A program made the position numbers and the translations under genes. Below are positions 25,510-33,475 of a DNA stretch of 64,000 nt, piece by piece. Source of the DNA: Micromonospora parva (lineage in GTDB: Bacteria; Actinomycetota; Actinomycetes; Mycobacteriales; Micromonosporaceae); NCBI RefSeq assembly GCF_000718515.1, contig NZ_JNZS01000010.1:1-64000 (forward strand), in the 5' to 3' direction. The notes below the pieces were generated by a model. It saw only the letters and a program-made list of their open reading frames with translations. It was not told the origin of the DNA and did not search any database. Within the stretch, counting starts at the first letter, position 1. Each line of letters starts with the position of its first letter.

Positions 25510-26148
25510 TCAACTCGGCCAGGGCGACCCGACGATGCGCTCGACAGTCGTCACGCGCTGGAAGCCGGGGATGAAGTGTTCGAGGATGTCCGAGTTCACG
25601 GTGCCGTTCGTGGTCTCGGGGCGGTTCTTCAGCCCGTCGACGTGGGCGCGCAGGAACTCGTTCTTGAAGTCCCCGCGTGGATGGGCGGCGAGGATGTCGC
25701 CGAGCTGATCGTGTTCCAGCCCGTCCAGACCGAGGCCGAGGACATCGGTCAGCACACCGAGGTACGTGGTCGCGATCTCCGGGCCCATCCGGTCGGGAAT
25801 GCCGGGCGAGGTGTGCAGCGCGACCGCCGTCCACACGGTCTCGGCGGCGGCGGTCGAGAAACCCCGGCCCATCAGGAACGCGCGCGCGTGGTCGGCGCTG
25901 TCGATCTCGAAGCGCTGCTCGACGTCGGAGAACGGGGTCAGCAGGCCGGTGTCGTGGAACATGGCCGCCAGATAGAGCAGCTCCGGGTCCGGTTTCACGC
26001 CGAGCCGGTGGGCGTGGATCAGGCCGAAGAAGAAGACCCGGCGGGAGTGGTGGTAAATGACCGGCCTGGTGGTTTCCTGGATGTGCCGGGTCGCTTCGGC
26101 GACCGCCGCTGTATCCGGAATCTCCAACCCCGCGATGACCTCTGACAT
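25510..26148 (-). CDS. HD-domain phosphohydrolase-like protein (cyanamide-hydratase-like)
   Basis: The 212-residue protein has an HD metal-binding pattern: His in YHHSRRVFFFG (about 33-43), the HD pair in AAMFHDTGLL (about 66), and a later His in VALHTSPGIPD. The arrangement resembles the HD proteins annotated as cyanamide hydratase or DJ-1-linked HD enzymes rather than nucleotide phosphatases; substrate unknown. ATG 26148 has GGAGG immediately upstream. It is the first gene of the pair with the oxidoreductase and divergent from a GlxA-type regulator. Confidence 0.83.
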   Translation of the reverse strand: MSEVIAGLEIPDTAAVAEATRHIQETTRPVIYHHSRRVFFFGLIHAHRLGVKPDPELLYLAAMFHDTGLLTPFSDVEQRFEIDSADHARAFLMGRGFSTAAAETVWTAVALHTSPGIPDRMGPEIATTYLGVLTDVLGLGLDGLEHDQLGDILAAHPRGDFKNEFLRAHVDGLKNRPETTNGTVNSDILEHFIPGFQRVTTVERIVGSPWPS

Positions 26149-26298
26149 GTCCTCCGACCTTCCCGGCACTGTGCGCAGCCGTGTTGACGCCCCCCATGCT
26201 GCCCACCGATCGTCGTACGGCGCCGCCCTCGTCCGGCCAGGAATCCCTCATATCCGGACGCGGTCCGCGGCTGGTGGAGGGCGTGCTACCAATGAGCG

Positions 26299-27276
26299 GT
26301 GCCGAACACCGGTCCGCATCGGGTCGCGATCCTCGTCTACGACGGGGTGACATTGTTGGACGTCGCCGGTCCGGCGGAGGTGTTCAAGGAGGCGAACCGC
26401 TTCGGTGCCGACTACCGGATCGTGCTGCTGTCGCCGACCGGTGCGGAGGTCACCTCCAGTCTCGGGGTCCGGATGGCGGTGGACGGTGCGATCGCCGCCG
26501 AGCCGGCGTTCGACACCCTGCTGGTGGCCGGGTCCGACCACTATCCGAGCGCCACGGTGCCCGCCGGCCTGGTGGACGCCGTGCGGGTGCCGGCGGCTGC
26601 GGCGGGAAGGGTCGCGTCGATCTGCACCGGGGCGTTCGTTCTCGCCGCCGCCGGTGTCCTCGACGGCAAGCGTGCGACAACGCACTGGCAGGTCGCGCAC
26701 CAGCTCGCCGCCCGGTATCCCGCGTGCCGCGTCGAGCCGGACGCGATCTACGTCCGCGACGGCAGCACGTACACCTCGGCGGGGGTGACCGCCGGGATCG
26801 ACCTGGCGCTCGCTCTCGTCGAAGAGGACCACGGACCCGACCTGGCGCGCGACGTCGCCCGCGCCCTGGTGGTGTACATGCAGCGCGCGGGCGGCCAGTC
26901 CCAGTTCTCCGCGCCGTTGCAGGGGCCGCCCCCGCGCTCGGCGGCGCTGCGGACCGTCACCGACGTGGTGACGGCGAACCCTCGCGGCGACTTCTCGCTC
27001 GCCGAACTCGCCAGGCACCTGAACGTGAGCACCCGGCAACTCACCCGGCTCTTTCACGACGAGCTGTCCACGACACCGGCCCGCTACGTGGAGAACATCC
27101 GATTCGACCTGGCGCGGGCGCTGCTCGACCAGGGTCACACCGCGACGCGGGCCGCGACCCTGGCGGGGTTCCCCAGCTACGAGAGCCTGCGACGGGTCTT
27201 CGCCCGGAAGTTGTCGATCAGCCCCGCCGCCTACCAACGGCGGTTCAGTACGGCGCGCCGCAGCGAGGTGGGCTAG
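26299..27276 (+). CDS. GlxA-type regulator: DJ-1/PfpI domain plus AraC DNA-binding domain
   Basis: The 325-residue protein has an N-terminal DJ-1/PfpI domain (about 8-185) with the nucleophile-elbow-like Cys in VASICTGAFVLAAAG and ATTHWQVAH. A C-terminal AraC double helix-turn-helix follows (about 220-320: FSLAELARHLNVSTRQLTRLF and AATLAGFPSYESLRRVFARK). It likely activates the divergent HD/oxidoreductase pair in response to a small metabolite. The GTG start at 26299 begins immediately before the family sequence. Confidence 0.9.
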   Translation: MPNTGPHRVAILVYDGVTLLDVAGPAEVFKEANRFGADYRIVLLSPTGAEVTSSLGVRMAVDGAIAAEPAFDTLLVAGSDHYPSATVPAGLVDAVRVPAAAAGRVASICTGAFVLAAAGVLDGKRATTHWQVAHQLAARYPACRVEPDAIYVRDGSTYTSAGVTAGIDLALALVEEDHGPDLARDVARALVVYMQRAGGQSQFSAPLQGPPPRSAALRTVTDVVTANPRGDFSLAELARHLNVSTRQLTRLFHDELSTTPARYVENIRFDLARALLDQGHTATRAATLAGFPSYESLRRVFARKLSISPAAYQRRFSTARRSEVG

Positions 27277-27285
27277 GTGTTCTGC

Positions 27286-27322
27286 GCGTGGCCGCCCGCC
27301 GGGTACGGGCGGACGGCCACGC
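27286..27322. terminator. Hairpin between convergent genes
   Basis: GCGTGGCCG (27286-27294) pairs with CGGCCACGC (27314-27322); a second inner CCCG/CGGG pairing is possible. It lies between the convergent GlxA and AMIN-like genes. Confidence 0.55.
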
Positions 27323-27339
27323 GGCTCGGCCGGATCCGA

Positions 27340-27900
27340 TCACCACTGGTGGGCGACGTCGAGCACCACCCGGCTGTGGGTGCCCGGTCCGGCCAGTACG
27401 AGCACGCGGAACGGCAACCGCGCCCGTACGCCGACGGCGAAGGTGCTGTAGCCCTCGTAGCTGCCGCCGAAGACCACGTCGCGCAGCGTCGGATAGCGCA
27501 ACAGGTTGCTCACGTGCTCGCCGACCGCGTACGGCACGGTGCCCAGGTGGTCGTCGTCGTACGCGGGGGCCCGCAGCGAGACCCGCAGCAGCGCGCCCCC
27601 GGCGGTGTACGGCGACAGGGCCAACCCTTCGCCCTCGGTCCACGTCTCGCCGTAGCCGATCGCGTAACCGTTGACCGGGCCGGCGAACTCGAACACCACC
27701 CGGTCGTAGCAGTCGTGCCGGCCGGTCCGGACCTCGACCAGCGGCGCGTCACTCAACGCGCCGGCCGACTTTTCCGCGCTGCCCCAGGTGATCCCGCAGT
27801 ACGCGGCCGTCGTGCCGCCCGCCGCGGTGCTGCTGCCGGCGCTGGCGACCAGGCCGGCGAGGACGACCGCCAGCGCGGTCAGTGCGCTCCTGATCCTCAT
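27340..27900 (-). CDS. Secreted AMIN-like domain protein
   Basis: The 186-residue protein has a signal peptide (about 1-26) and a beta-rich AMIN-like domain (about 50-186: VVFEFAGPVNGYAIGY, LRVSLRAPAYD, FRVLVLAGPGTHSRVVLDV), resembling actinobacterial AMIN-like proteins thought to bind cell-wall polymers. Two Cys (in AAYCGITWG and RHDCYDR) could form a disulfide. ATG 27900 has GGAGAAA upstream. It lies 129 bp after the MFS gene on the same strand. The exact role is unknown. Confidence 0.78.
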   Translation of the reverse strand: MRIRSALTALAVVLAGLVASAGSSTAAGGTTAAYCGITWGSAEKSAGALSDAPLVEVRTGRHDCYDRVVFEFAGPVNGYAIGYGETWTEGEGLALSPYTAGGALLRVSLRAPAYDDDHLGTVPYAVGEHVSNLLRYPTLRDVVFGGSYEGYSTFAVGVRARLPFRVLVLAGPGTHSRVVLDVAHQW

Positions 27901-28029
27901 TGTGGTTTCTCCGTTCGGTGTCGGGGCCACGTCGCGGCGGCGCTGCCGGTGACCCTCTGCCGCCACCGTCGTCCCGCCCCGCCACAGGGGCTTCGCCGTG
28001 GCGTAACCGCTGGGTAACAGCGGACGGGG

Positions 28030-29301
28030 TCAGTCGACCGAGGGCGGCCGGTCCAGGGTGCGCAACGGTGAGAAGAACACCGGAAGCCAGGTCAACGCGT
28101 TCGCGGCCGCGCCCACCACCAGTGCGGTGCGGACGTTCGCGTACTGGCCGAGCACCCCGGCGAGCACCGCGCCGATGGCGAGCGCCCCGGTGAGCAGGAA
28201 CCGGAAGGTGGCGTTCATCCGGCCGAGCAACTCGTCCGGGGTGGCGCCTTGGCGCAGGCTGACTCCGATCACGTTGCCCACCCCCGTCCGCCAGGCCAGT
28301 GCCAGCCAGCCGCTCGCCGCCACCCAGAGCATCGGCCCGGTGTCGATCAGCGTGACCAGTCCACCGAGGGGTGCGACGAGCAGGCCGGGTAGCCACAGCG
28401 CGCGACCGTGACCGATTCGCTCGGCGAGTGGGCGGGCGGTCACCGCGCCGAGGAGAGCGCCGATTCCGCCCGTACCGAGGAAGAGGCCGAGCGCGGCGGC
28501 GCCCAGGCCGAGCTCGCGCAGGAACACCACCGGCAGCATGGCGGTGGTCAGCTGCATGGTCAGGTTGATGCTCGCGGTCGACAGGGCGAGCGGACGCAGC
28601 AGAGGGCTGCCGGTCACGTGCCGGACACCGGCGCCGAGCTGGTGGGCGAAGCCGCCCGGTGCCCGGGGCTGGCGCGGGCGGGGCGCCTCGGGGCGGATCC
28701 GGGTCAGGATCACCCCGGAGACCACGTAGGCCGCCGCGTCCAGCACGATCGCGACCGGCGCGGTCAGCGCCTGCACGACGATCCCGCCGAGCCCTCGTCC
28801 GGCGATCTGCATGGTGGCGTTCGTGCTCATCATCAGTGCGTTCGCCGCGACCAGTCGGTCCCGGCCGACCACCTGCGGCAGACAGCTCTGCGCGGCGACG
28901 TCGGCGAAGACGGTGCCGACCCCGGTCAGTAGCACCACCAGGTACAGCTGGGGGATGCTCAGCACGCCGGCCCACCACGCCAGCGGCACGGACGCCACCA
29001 GCGCGGCACGGGTGATGTCGGCGGTGACCAGGACGGCGCGTCGTGGCAGCCGGTCCACCCAGACTCCGGCCGGCAGACCGATCAGCAGGAACGCGGCGGT
29101 GCTCAGCGCACCGAGCAGGCCCACCTCGGCGGGGGTTGCCGCGAGCAGGGACACCGCCATCACCGGTACGGCCATCTGGCCGATGTGGAAGCCGATGCCG
29201 TCGATGAGGGACGCGGCGTAGAGCAGTCGGAAGGAGGGCGGCCAGGCACTGGTCCGGTGCGTCGGTGCGGTTGTCGTCGGGGCGGTGGTCACACCGTCCA
29301 C
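28030..29301 (-). CDS. MFS exporter (EntS/MFS_3 type)
   Basis: The 423-residue membrane protein has 12 predicted helices and MFS landmarks: LPAGVWVDRLPRRAVLV after helix 2 (motif A) and GRGLGGIVVQALTAP. The pattern resembles the MFS_3 group that includes the enterobactin exporter EntS and macrolide exporters; substrate unknown. It is divergent, across 63 bp, from an ArsR-type regulator with a palindrome between the two starts, so the regulator very likely controls it. An alternative start is GTG 29292. Confidence 0.87.
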   Translation of the reverse strand: MDGVTTAPTTTAPTHRTSAWPPSFRLLYAASLIDGIGFHIGQMAVPVMAVSLLAATPAEVGLLGALSTAAFLLIGLPAGVWVDRLPRRAVLVTADITRAALVASVPLAWWAGVLSIPQLYLVVLLTGVGTVFADVAAQSCLPQVVGRDRLVAANALMMSTNATMQIAGRGLGGIVVQALTAPVAIVLDAAAYVVSGVILTRIRPEAPRPRQPRAPGGFAHQLGAGVRHVTGSPLLRPLALSTASINLTMQLTTAMLPVVFLRELGLGAAALGLFLGTGGIGALLGAVTARPLAERIGHGRALWLPGLLVAPLGGLVTLIDTGPMLWVAASGWLALAWRTGVGNVIGVSLRQGATPDELLGRMNATFRFLLTGALAIGAVLAGVLGQYANVRTALVVGAAANALTWLPVFFSPLRTLDRPPSVD

Positions 29302-29330
29302 GGTGCCGGCAGTGGCGCGTCGAACCGATA

Positions 29331-29350
29331 GATTCGACTCTCGCCGAATC
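29331..29350. promoter_or_regulatory. Operator-like palindrome between ArsR and MFS genes
   Basis: GATTCG (29331-29336) and CGAATC (29345-29350) form a perfect inverted repeat with an 8-bp spacer, centred in the 63-bp divergent region. Both the size and the position fit an ArsR-family operator that would control exporter and regulator together. Confidence 0.55.
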
Positions 29351-29364
29351 CACCGGGAGCGCCA

Positions 29365-30348
29365 ATGATGCTGGTCGGCCTGGCCGCGCGGGACCTGGCG
29401 ATGACCCGCTTCGCGGTGTCACCGCTGTGGGAGGCGGTGGCCAGCGTGCGGGTCGTCAAGCGGCCGCAACAGTTCCCGGAGCACCTGGCCTGGTACGAGC
29501 GGGTCCGGCCCCGGCTGACCGGGGTGGACTGGCGGCTCTTCGCCGACCTGGTGCGGATGCCGACGCCGGTCATCCCCGCCTTCCTCTGCCCGCCCCCGGC
29601 CATGTCACAGCCCACCCTCGACGTCGAGTTGGCGACCCTCGTCGCCACCTCTGCGGAGGCGGTTCGGGCCGGTGTCGAAGCGTTGCCCGGGCCACGCTCG
29701 TCGCGCCTGGCGGCGCTGCATGCCGACCCGGCGACCGAGCTGCCCCGGCTGGCCACGGCGATCCGGGGGTACGCCGACGCGGTCATCGCGCCCTACTGGC
29801 CCCGGATGCGAGCCCTGCTGGAGCGGGAGGTGCTGCTCGGCGCGCAGCGGATGGCCACCGACGGGGTGCACGGCCTGCTCAATCACCTCAACCAGTTCGT
29901 CCGGCTGGAGGCCGAGACGCTGACCGTGGAGCACGTCACCCTGGCCGGCTCGGTGCGACTCGACGGGCGGGGTCTGCTGCTCGTACCGTCGGTGTTCATC
30001 GGCGCTCGGGTGTGGTCGAACTTCGACTCTCCGGGGCAGCCGGTCCTGCGGTTCCCGGCGCGGGCGGTGGGCACGCTCTGGGAACGGGATCCGACCCCGC
30101 ACGGGCGAGGGTTGGCGCGGGTGCTGGGTCGAACCCGGGCGGCGCTGCTGCACGAGCTGGCGGTCCCGACCTCGACGCTGGAACTGGCCGGTCGGTGTGG
30201 CCTCGCGACGGGCACCGTGTCGCAGCACCTCGGTGCGCTGCGCGAAGCCGGCCTGGTGGGCGCGCACCGCGTCGGGCGCTTCGTGCTCTACGCCCGCACC
30301 ACCGCGGCTGAGGCGTTGATCGCCGCCAGCGGTGCGGGTGCCACCTGA
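29365..30348 (+). CDS. ArsR-type regulator with long N-terminal domain (DUF5937-like)
   Basis: The 327-residue protein ends in an ArsR winged helix (about 250-320: LLHELAVPTSTLELAGRCGLATGTVSQHLGALREAGLV). The N-terminal 240 residues match the DUF5937-type region of actinobacterial ArsR-like regulators (family number from memory), with VSPLWEAVASVRVVKRP near the start. That region probably senses a ligand. It is divergent from an MFS exporter with a palindromic operator between, giving a classical drug-responsive pair. Confidence 0.85.
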   Translation: MMLVGLAARDLAMTRFAVSPLWEAVASVRVVKRPQQFPEHLAWYERVRPRLTGVDWRLFADLVRMPTPVIPAFLCPPPAMSQPTLDVELATLVATSAEAVRAGVEALPGPRSSRLAALHADPATELPRLATAIRGYADAVIAPYWPRMRALLEREVLLGAQRMATDGVHGLLNHLNQFVRLEAETLTVEHVTLAGSVRLDGRGLLLVPSVFIGARVWSNFDSPGQPVLRFPARAVGTLWERDPTPHGRGLARVLGRTRAALLHELAVPTSTLELAGRCGLATGTVSQHLGALREAGLVGAHRVGRFVLYARTTAAEALIAASGAGAT

Positions 30349-30422
30349 CGTCGTCCGCGCGACCGGCGACTGCCGGCGGCCGGGGTGCTCGACGCGGCCA
30401 CGGTATGACGCTTCCGCTATGC

Positions 30423-30450
30423 CTGACATCGATCGCCGTCACAGTAACAT
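30423..30450 (+). promoter_or_regulatory. Candidate promoter of the dual protease gene
   Basis: CTGACA (30423-30428) and TAACAT (30445-30450) with a 16-bp spacer resemble a housekeeping promoter. Predicted transcription start near 30457 gives a leader of about 50 bases. Confidence 0.4.
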
Positions 30451-30506
30451 CTACGTGCATCGATGACCCGGTGGCTGATGGTCGCCGGACGACCGCAGGG
30501 GAGTGC

Positions 30507-31691
30507 ATGATGCTTCGACGACAACTGAGACGTGCGGCGCTGGCCATGCTGGTGGCGATCCTGGCGGCGGCCGGGATGCAGCTCGCCACCGGCGCTCCGG
30601 CCGCCGCCGTCCGGACCGTCTACTACGACGCGAGCCGGACCGGTGAGTTCCGGACCAACTTCGACCAGGCGGCGCAGATCTGGAACAGCCGGGTCAGCAA
30701 CGTCCGGCTGCTGGCCGGCACCCCGGCCAGCATCACCATCTACGTCGACGACGGCTGGCCCCGGGCGCAACCGACCGGCCTCGGCTCGGGCCGGATCTGG
30801 ATGGGCCGCACGGCCGTCAACCAGGGCTACGACCGCAACCGCATCGCCGCCCACGAGATCGGCCACATCCTGGGCCTGCCGGACCGGCGGACCGGGCTGT
30901 GCACCGACCTGATGTCCGGCAGCAGCGCCCCGGTGTCCTGCCGCAACGCGAACCCCAGCTCCACCGAGGCGAGCCGGGTGAACTCGCTGTTCGCCGGCAG
31001 CCTGGCCGCGCCCGCCAGCACGACGTACACCTGGAGCGGCGACTCGGACATCGCGCCGTTGGTGGTCGGCGGCCGGCCGGCGTCGGAGAACTACCCGTTC
31101 ATGGTGTACGTCTCCGGCTGCACCGGCACGCTGATCAAGGGCAACTGGGCGGTCACCGCCAAGCACTGTTCGACGCCGTCCTCGGTGCGGGTGGGCAGCA
31201 TCAACCGCACCAGCGGCGGGACCGTCGTGCGGGTGACCCGGGCGGTCAACCACCCGAGCGTCGACGTCAAGCTGCTGCAACTGGCCAGCTCGGTGACGTA
31301 CGCCCCGGCCCCGATCCCGAGCACCTCCGGCGCGGTCGGCACCGCCACCCGGATCATCGGCTGGGGTCAGACCTGCGCTCCCCGGGGCTGCGGGTCGGCG
31401 CCGGCGGTGGCCAACGAACTGGACACCTCCATCGTGGCCGACAGCCGGTGCTCCGGCATCAACGGCCCGTACGAGATCTGCACCAACAACACCAACGGCA
31501 ATTCCGGCGCCTGCTACGGCGACTCGGGTGGTCCGCAGGTGCGCAAGGTCAACGGGGTGTGGAACCTGATCGGCGCGACGAGTCGGGCCGGCAACAACAA
31601 CTCCACCTGCGCCACCGGCCCGTCCATCTATGTGGACCTGCCGTCCATCCGCTCGTGGATCTCCACTCAGGTCGGCGGCCTGCCCGTCTGA
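30507..31691 (+). CDS. Secreted snapalysin-like metalloprotease fused to a trypsin-like serine protease
   Basis: The 394-residue protein has a signal peptide (about 1-34), then a snapalysin (M7) domain with the full HExxHxxGxxD zinc motif: His116, Glu117, His120, Asp126 (AAHEIGHILGLPDR). A trypsin-like S1 domain begins at VVGGR (about 186-190) with the triad His220 (TAKHC), Asp253 (SVDVKLLQL) and Ser340 (YGDSGGP). Both active sites look intact. VVGG mimics the IVGG mature N-terminus of trypsins, so the metalloprotease may act as, or be removed with, a pro-region. Both domains should degrade extracellular protein. ATG 30507 (or 30510) has GGGGAG upstream. Confidence 0.88.
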   Translation: MMLRRQLRRAALAMLVAILAAAGMQLATGAPAAAVRTVYYDASRTGEFRTNFDQAAQIWNSRVSNVRLLAGTPASITIYVDDGWPRAQPTGLGSGRIWMGRTAVNQGYDRNRIAAHEIGHILGLPDRRTGLCTDLMSGSSAPVSCRNANPSSTEASRVNSLFAGSLAAPASTTYTWSGDSDIAPLVVGGRPASENYPFMVYVSGCTGTLIKGNWAVTAKHCSTPSSVRVGSINRTSGGTVVRVTRAVNHPSVDVKLLQLASSVTYAPAPIPSTSGAVGTATRIIGWGQTCAPRGCGSAPAVANELDTSIVADSRCSGINGPYEICTNNTNGNSGACYGDSGGPQVRKVNGVWNLIGATSRAGNNNSTCATGPSIYVDLPSIRSWISTQVGGLPV

Positions 31692-31706
31692 CCGGCACTG
31701 ACATCG

Positions 31707-31741
31707 CGGGCGGGGGCGCGCGACGCACGCGCCCCCGCCCG
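31707..31741 (+). terminator. Terminator hairpin after the dual protease gene
   Basis: Perfect 14-bp arms (31707-31720, 31728-31741) around a 7-nt loop, entirely G+C, 15 bp after the protease stop. Confidence 0.7.
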
Positions 31742-31815
31742 GGTGTGCCGGTGTCACCACGCGCTCGCCGGACGCGGTACGGTGCGTGGCATCTCGGCAC
31801 ATCGGAGGTCGCTTC

Positions 31816-32484
31816 ATGCCTACCGTCGTCGTTCTCGCGCTGACCCTCGCCCTCGCCCCGGCGCCCTCGCCGTCGGCCACGTCGAATCCGCTCGGCGACA
31901 TCATCGGTGGGGTCGGTCAGATCGTCGACGACCTGCTCGGCGGCGACCCGCCCAGTGCCGCTCCGACACCGAGCGCCACCGCGACCGGGGTGCCCACGCC
32001 CAGTCGGCCACCGGCCGCCGGTCAGCCCACCCCGGTGCGGACCACGGCGGTCCCGGCGCCCGCCGGTTCGGTGGGTGATGCTCCCGCACCCGCCGCCCCC
32101 GCCCCTGATCGCCGCCCCGTCGGCGAGAGCACCGACACCCGCGAGGTCGTCGTGCCCCAGCGCGACGGCGACACCCCCGAACCGGCCGCCCCGCCGGTGT
32201 TCGCCAGCCCCACCCGCGACGCCTGGCCACCCGCGTCGTACCTGTTGGTCGTCGTGCTGCTCGCGGTGCTGGCGCTGCTGCTCCTGCGCCGCCGGGCCCC
32301 GGCCCCCGCCGTTGCCGCACCCGCGCCGGACCCCGGTCCCGTGCCGGATTCCGGTCCCGCACCGGATCCCGGCCCGGTTCCGGACAACGACAACGTCAGC
32401 CGCCTGCCGACCAGCCTCAACGCCATCTACGAGATGGGTCGGCTGGATGAGCGACTCGAACAGGAACGGCGGCGGCGCACCTGA
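31816..32484 (+). CDS. Membrane-anchored hypothetical protein, Pro/Ala/Thr-rich
   Basis: I do not recognise this 222-residue protein. It has a signal-like N-terminus (about 1-18), a long Pro/Ala/Thr-rich disordered region (about 45-135), one membrane helix (about 140-163) followed by RRR, and a cytoplasmic tail with repeated DPGPVPD/DSGPAPD units ending in a charged helix (LNAIYEMGRLDERLEQERRR). The layout suggests a wall-spanning extracellular stalk with a small inside tail. ATG 31816 is chosen for its GGAGG site. It ends 22 bp before the stop of the convergent DUF3152 gene. Confidence 0.6.
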   Translation: MPTVVVLALTLALAPAPSPSATSNPLGDIIGGVGQIVDDLLGGDPPSAAPTPSATATGVPTPSRPPAAGQPTPVRTTAVPAPAGSVGDAPAPAAPAPDRRPVGESTDTREVVVPQRDGDTPEPAAPPVFASPTRDAWPPASYLLVVVLLAVLALLLLRRRAPAPAVAAPAPDPGPVPDSGPAPDPGPVPDNDNVSRLPTSLNAIYEMGRLDERLEQERRRRT

Positions 32485-32506
32485 TGGCACACCGCCGCCG
32501 ACGGTC

Positions 32507-33337
32507 TCAGCGCGCCGGGTAGCCGCCCTCACGCCGGGGGATCTCGTCGTCGTACGCCCCGACCGGGCCGCTGTAGCGGGTCTTGCCCTTCGGGTACGGC
32601 CAGGCGTTCGCGGCGCAACCGTGCAGGCCCAGCGTCTGCTGCTGCATCACCGGCGCCGCCCGGCCCCGCCCGGGGCACCGCTCGTGGCCGTACCCGAGTT
32701 TGTGTCCCACCTCGTGGTTGACCATGTACTGCCGGTAGGTGTCGAGGCTCGCGCCGTACCGCGGCACCCCCTTGACCCAACGCGCCACGTTGAGCACCAC
32801 CCGGGCACCGTTGCGGCACGAGGTGTAGGCGTCCGGCACGTCCTGGCAGAGCGTGTCACGGGTGCCGGGGGTCGCCAGGTAGATGGTGAAGTCGGTCGGT
32901 TCACCGGCACCGACCCGGCGCAGCCGCCACGCCCCGCCCGCCGTCCACCCGCGCGGGTCGTTCAGCGTCGTGGTGATCGCGGTCGCGATGTCAGCCGTCG
33001 CCAGGCCCTGGATGTCGCGCTCCACGGCGACCCGGTAGCGCAGCAACCGGCCGCCCGTCGCGCGTCCCGGCGTCGTCTCGCCGGACGCCACCGACCAGCG
33101 GTTACCGCCGGTGGCGGGGTAGGTCACCGGGATGACCGCTGGGGAACTGGACCGCACCTCGGTGGTCGCGCTCGGCCGCCCGGCGGGTGTCGCCGGCCCG
33201 GCGGGCAGCTCTCCGGCGGCGACCGGTTCGGTGGCCGGTTCCCCGGCGGCCGGCAGACCGCATCCGGTGAGCAACGCCATCACCAGCAGCGACGCCATCG
33301 ATGCGGGACCCCAGCGGCGGGTAACCTTCGTCGACAT
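32507..33337 (-). CDS. DUF3152-type zinc-metallopeptidase-like lipoprotein
   Basis: The 276-residue protein has a lipobox (LLTGC, Cys at about 26), a Pro/Ala-rich linker, and a DUF3152 domain with a zinc-protease-like motif HEVGHKLGYGHE (about 209-220), where HExxHxxGxxH would bind zinc. Actinobacteria carry several such proteins of unknown substrate. ATG 33337 follows GAGGGGAGAG. It is divergent from an ECF sigma gene, and its own upstream region has a near-copy of the sigma gene promoter (AACT-N16-CGTC), so it is probably a target of that sigma factor. Confidence 0.85.
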   Translation of the reverse strand: MSTKVTRRWGPASMASLLVMALLTGCGLPAAGEPATEPVAAGELPAGPATPAGRPSATTEVRSSSPAVIPVTYPATGGNRWSVASGETTPGRATGGRLLRYRVAVERDIQGLATADIATAITTTLNDPRGWTAGGAWRLRRVGAGEPTDFTIYLATPGTRDTLCQDVPDAYTSCRNGARVVLNVARWVKGVPRYGASLDTYRQYMVNHEVGHKLGYGHERCPGRGRAAPVMQQQTLGLHGCAANAWPYPKGKTRYSGPVGAYDDEIPRREGGYPAR

Positions 33338-33380
33338 GTCTCTCCCCTCGCGCAACGCTCGGTGGTGGCGCGGAGGAGAA

Positions 33381-33404
33381 GACGGGTGACCGGGGCGAAA
33401 AGTT
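33381..33404 (-). promoter_or_regulatory. ECF-type promoter of the DUF3152 lipoprotein gene
   Basis: On the minus strand, AACT (33404-33401) and CGTC (33384-33381) are 16 bp apart, inside CAACTTTT and CCGTCTTC. The layout matches the plus-strand promoter at 33422-33445 base for base in spacing. Confidence 0.55.
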
Positions 33405-33421
33405 GATGTGACCCAGCGCTC

Positions 33422-33445
33422 AACCTTTTGCCGGCCCCGCCCGTC
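33422..33445 (+). promoter_or_regulatory. ECF-type promoter of the sigma/anti-sigma operon
   Basis: AACC (33422-33425) and CGTC (33442-33445) with a 16-bp spacer are the classical -35 and -10 of an autoregulated ECF sigma gene. The predicted transcription start lies near 33452, about 25 bases before the chosen GTG. Confidence 0.65.
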
Positions 33446-33475
33446 TCTAGCTCTGTGGCACGGGGAGGGTTCGCG

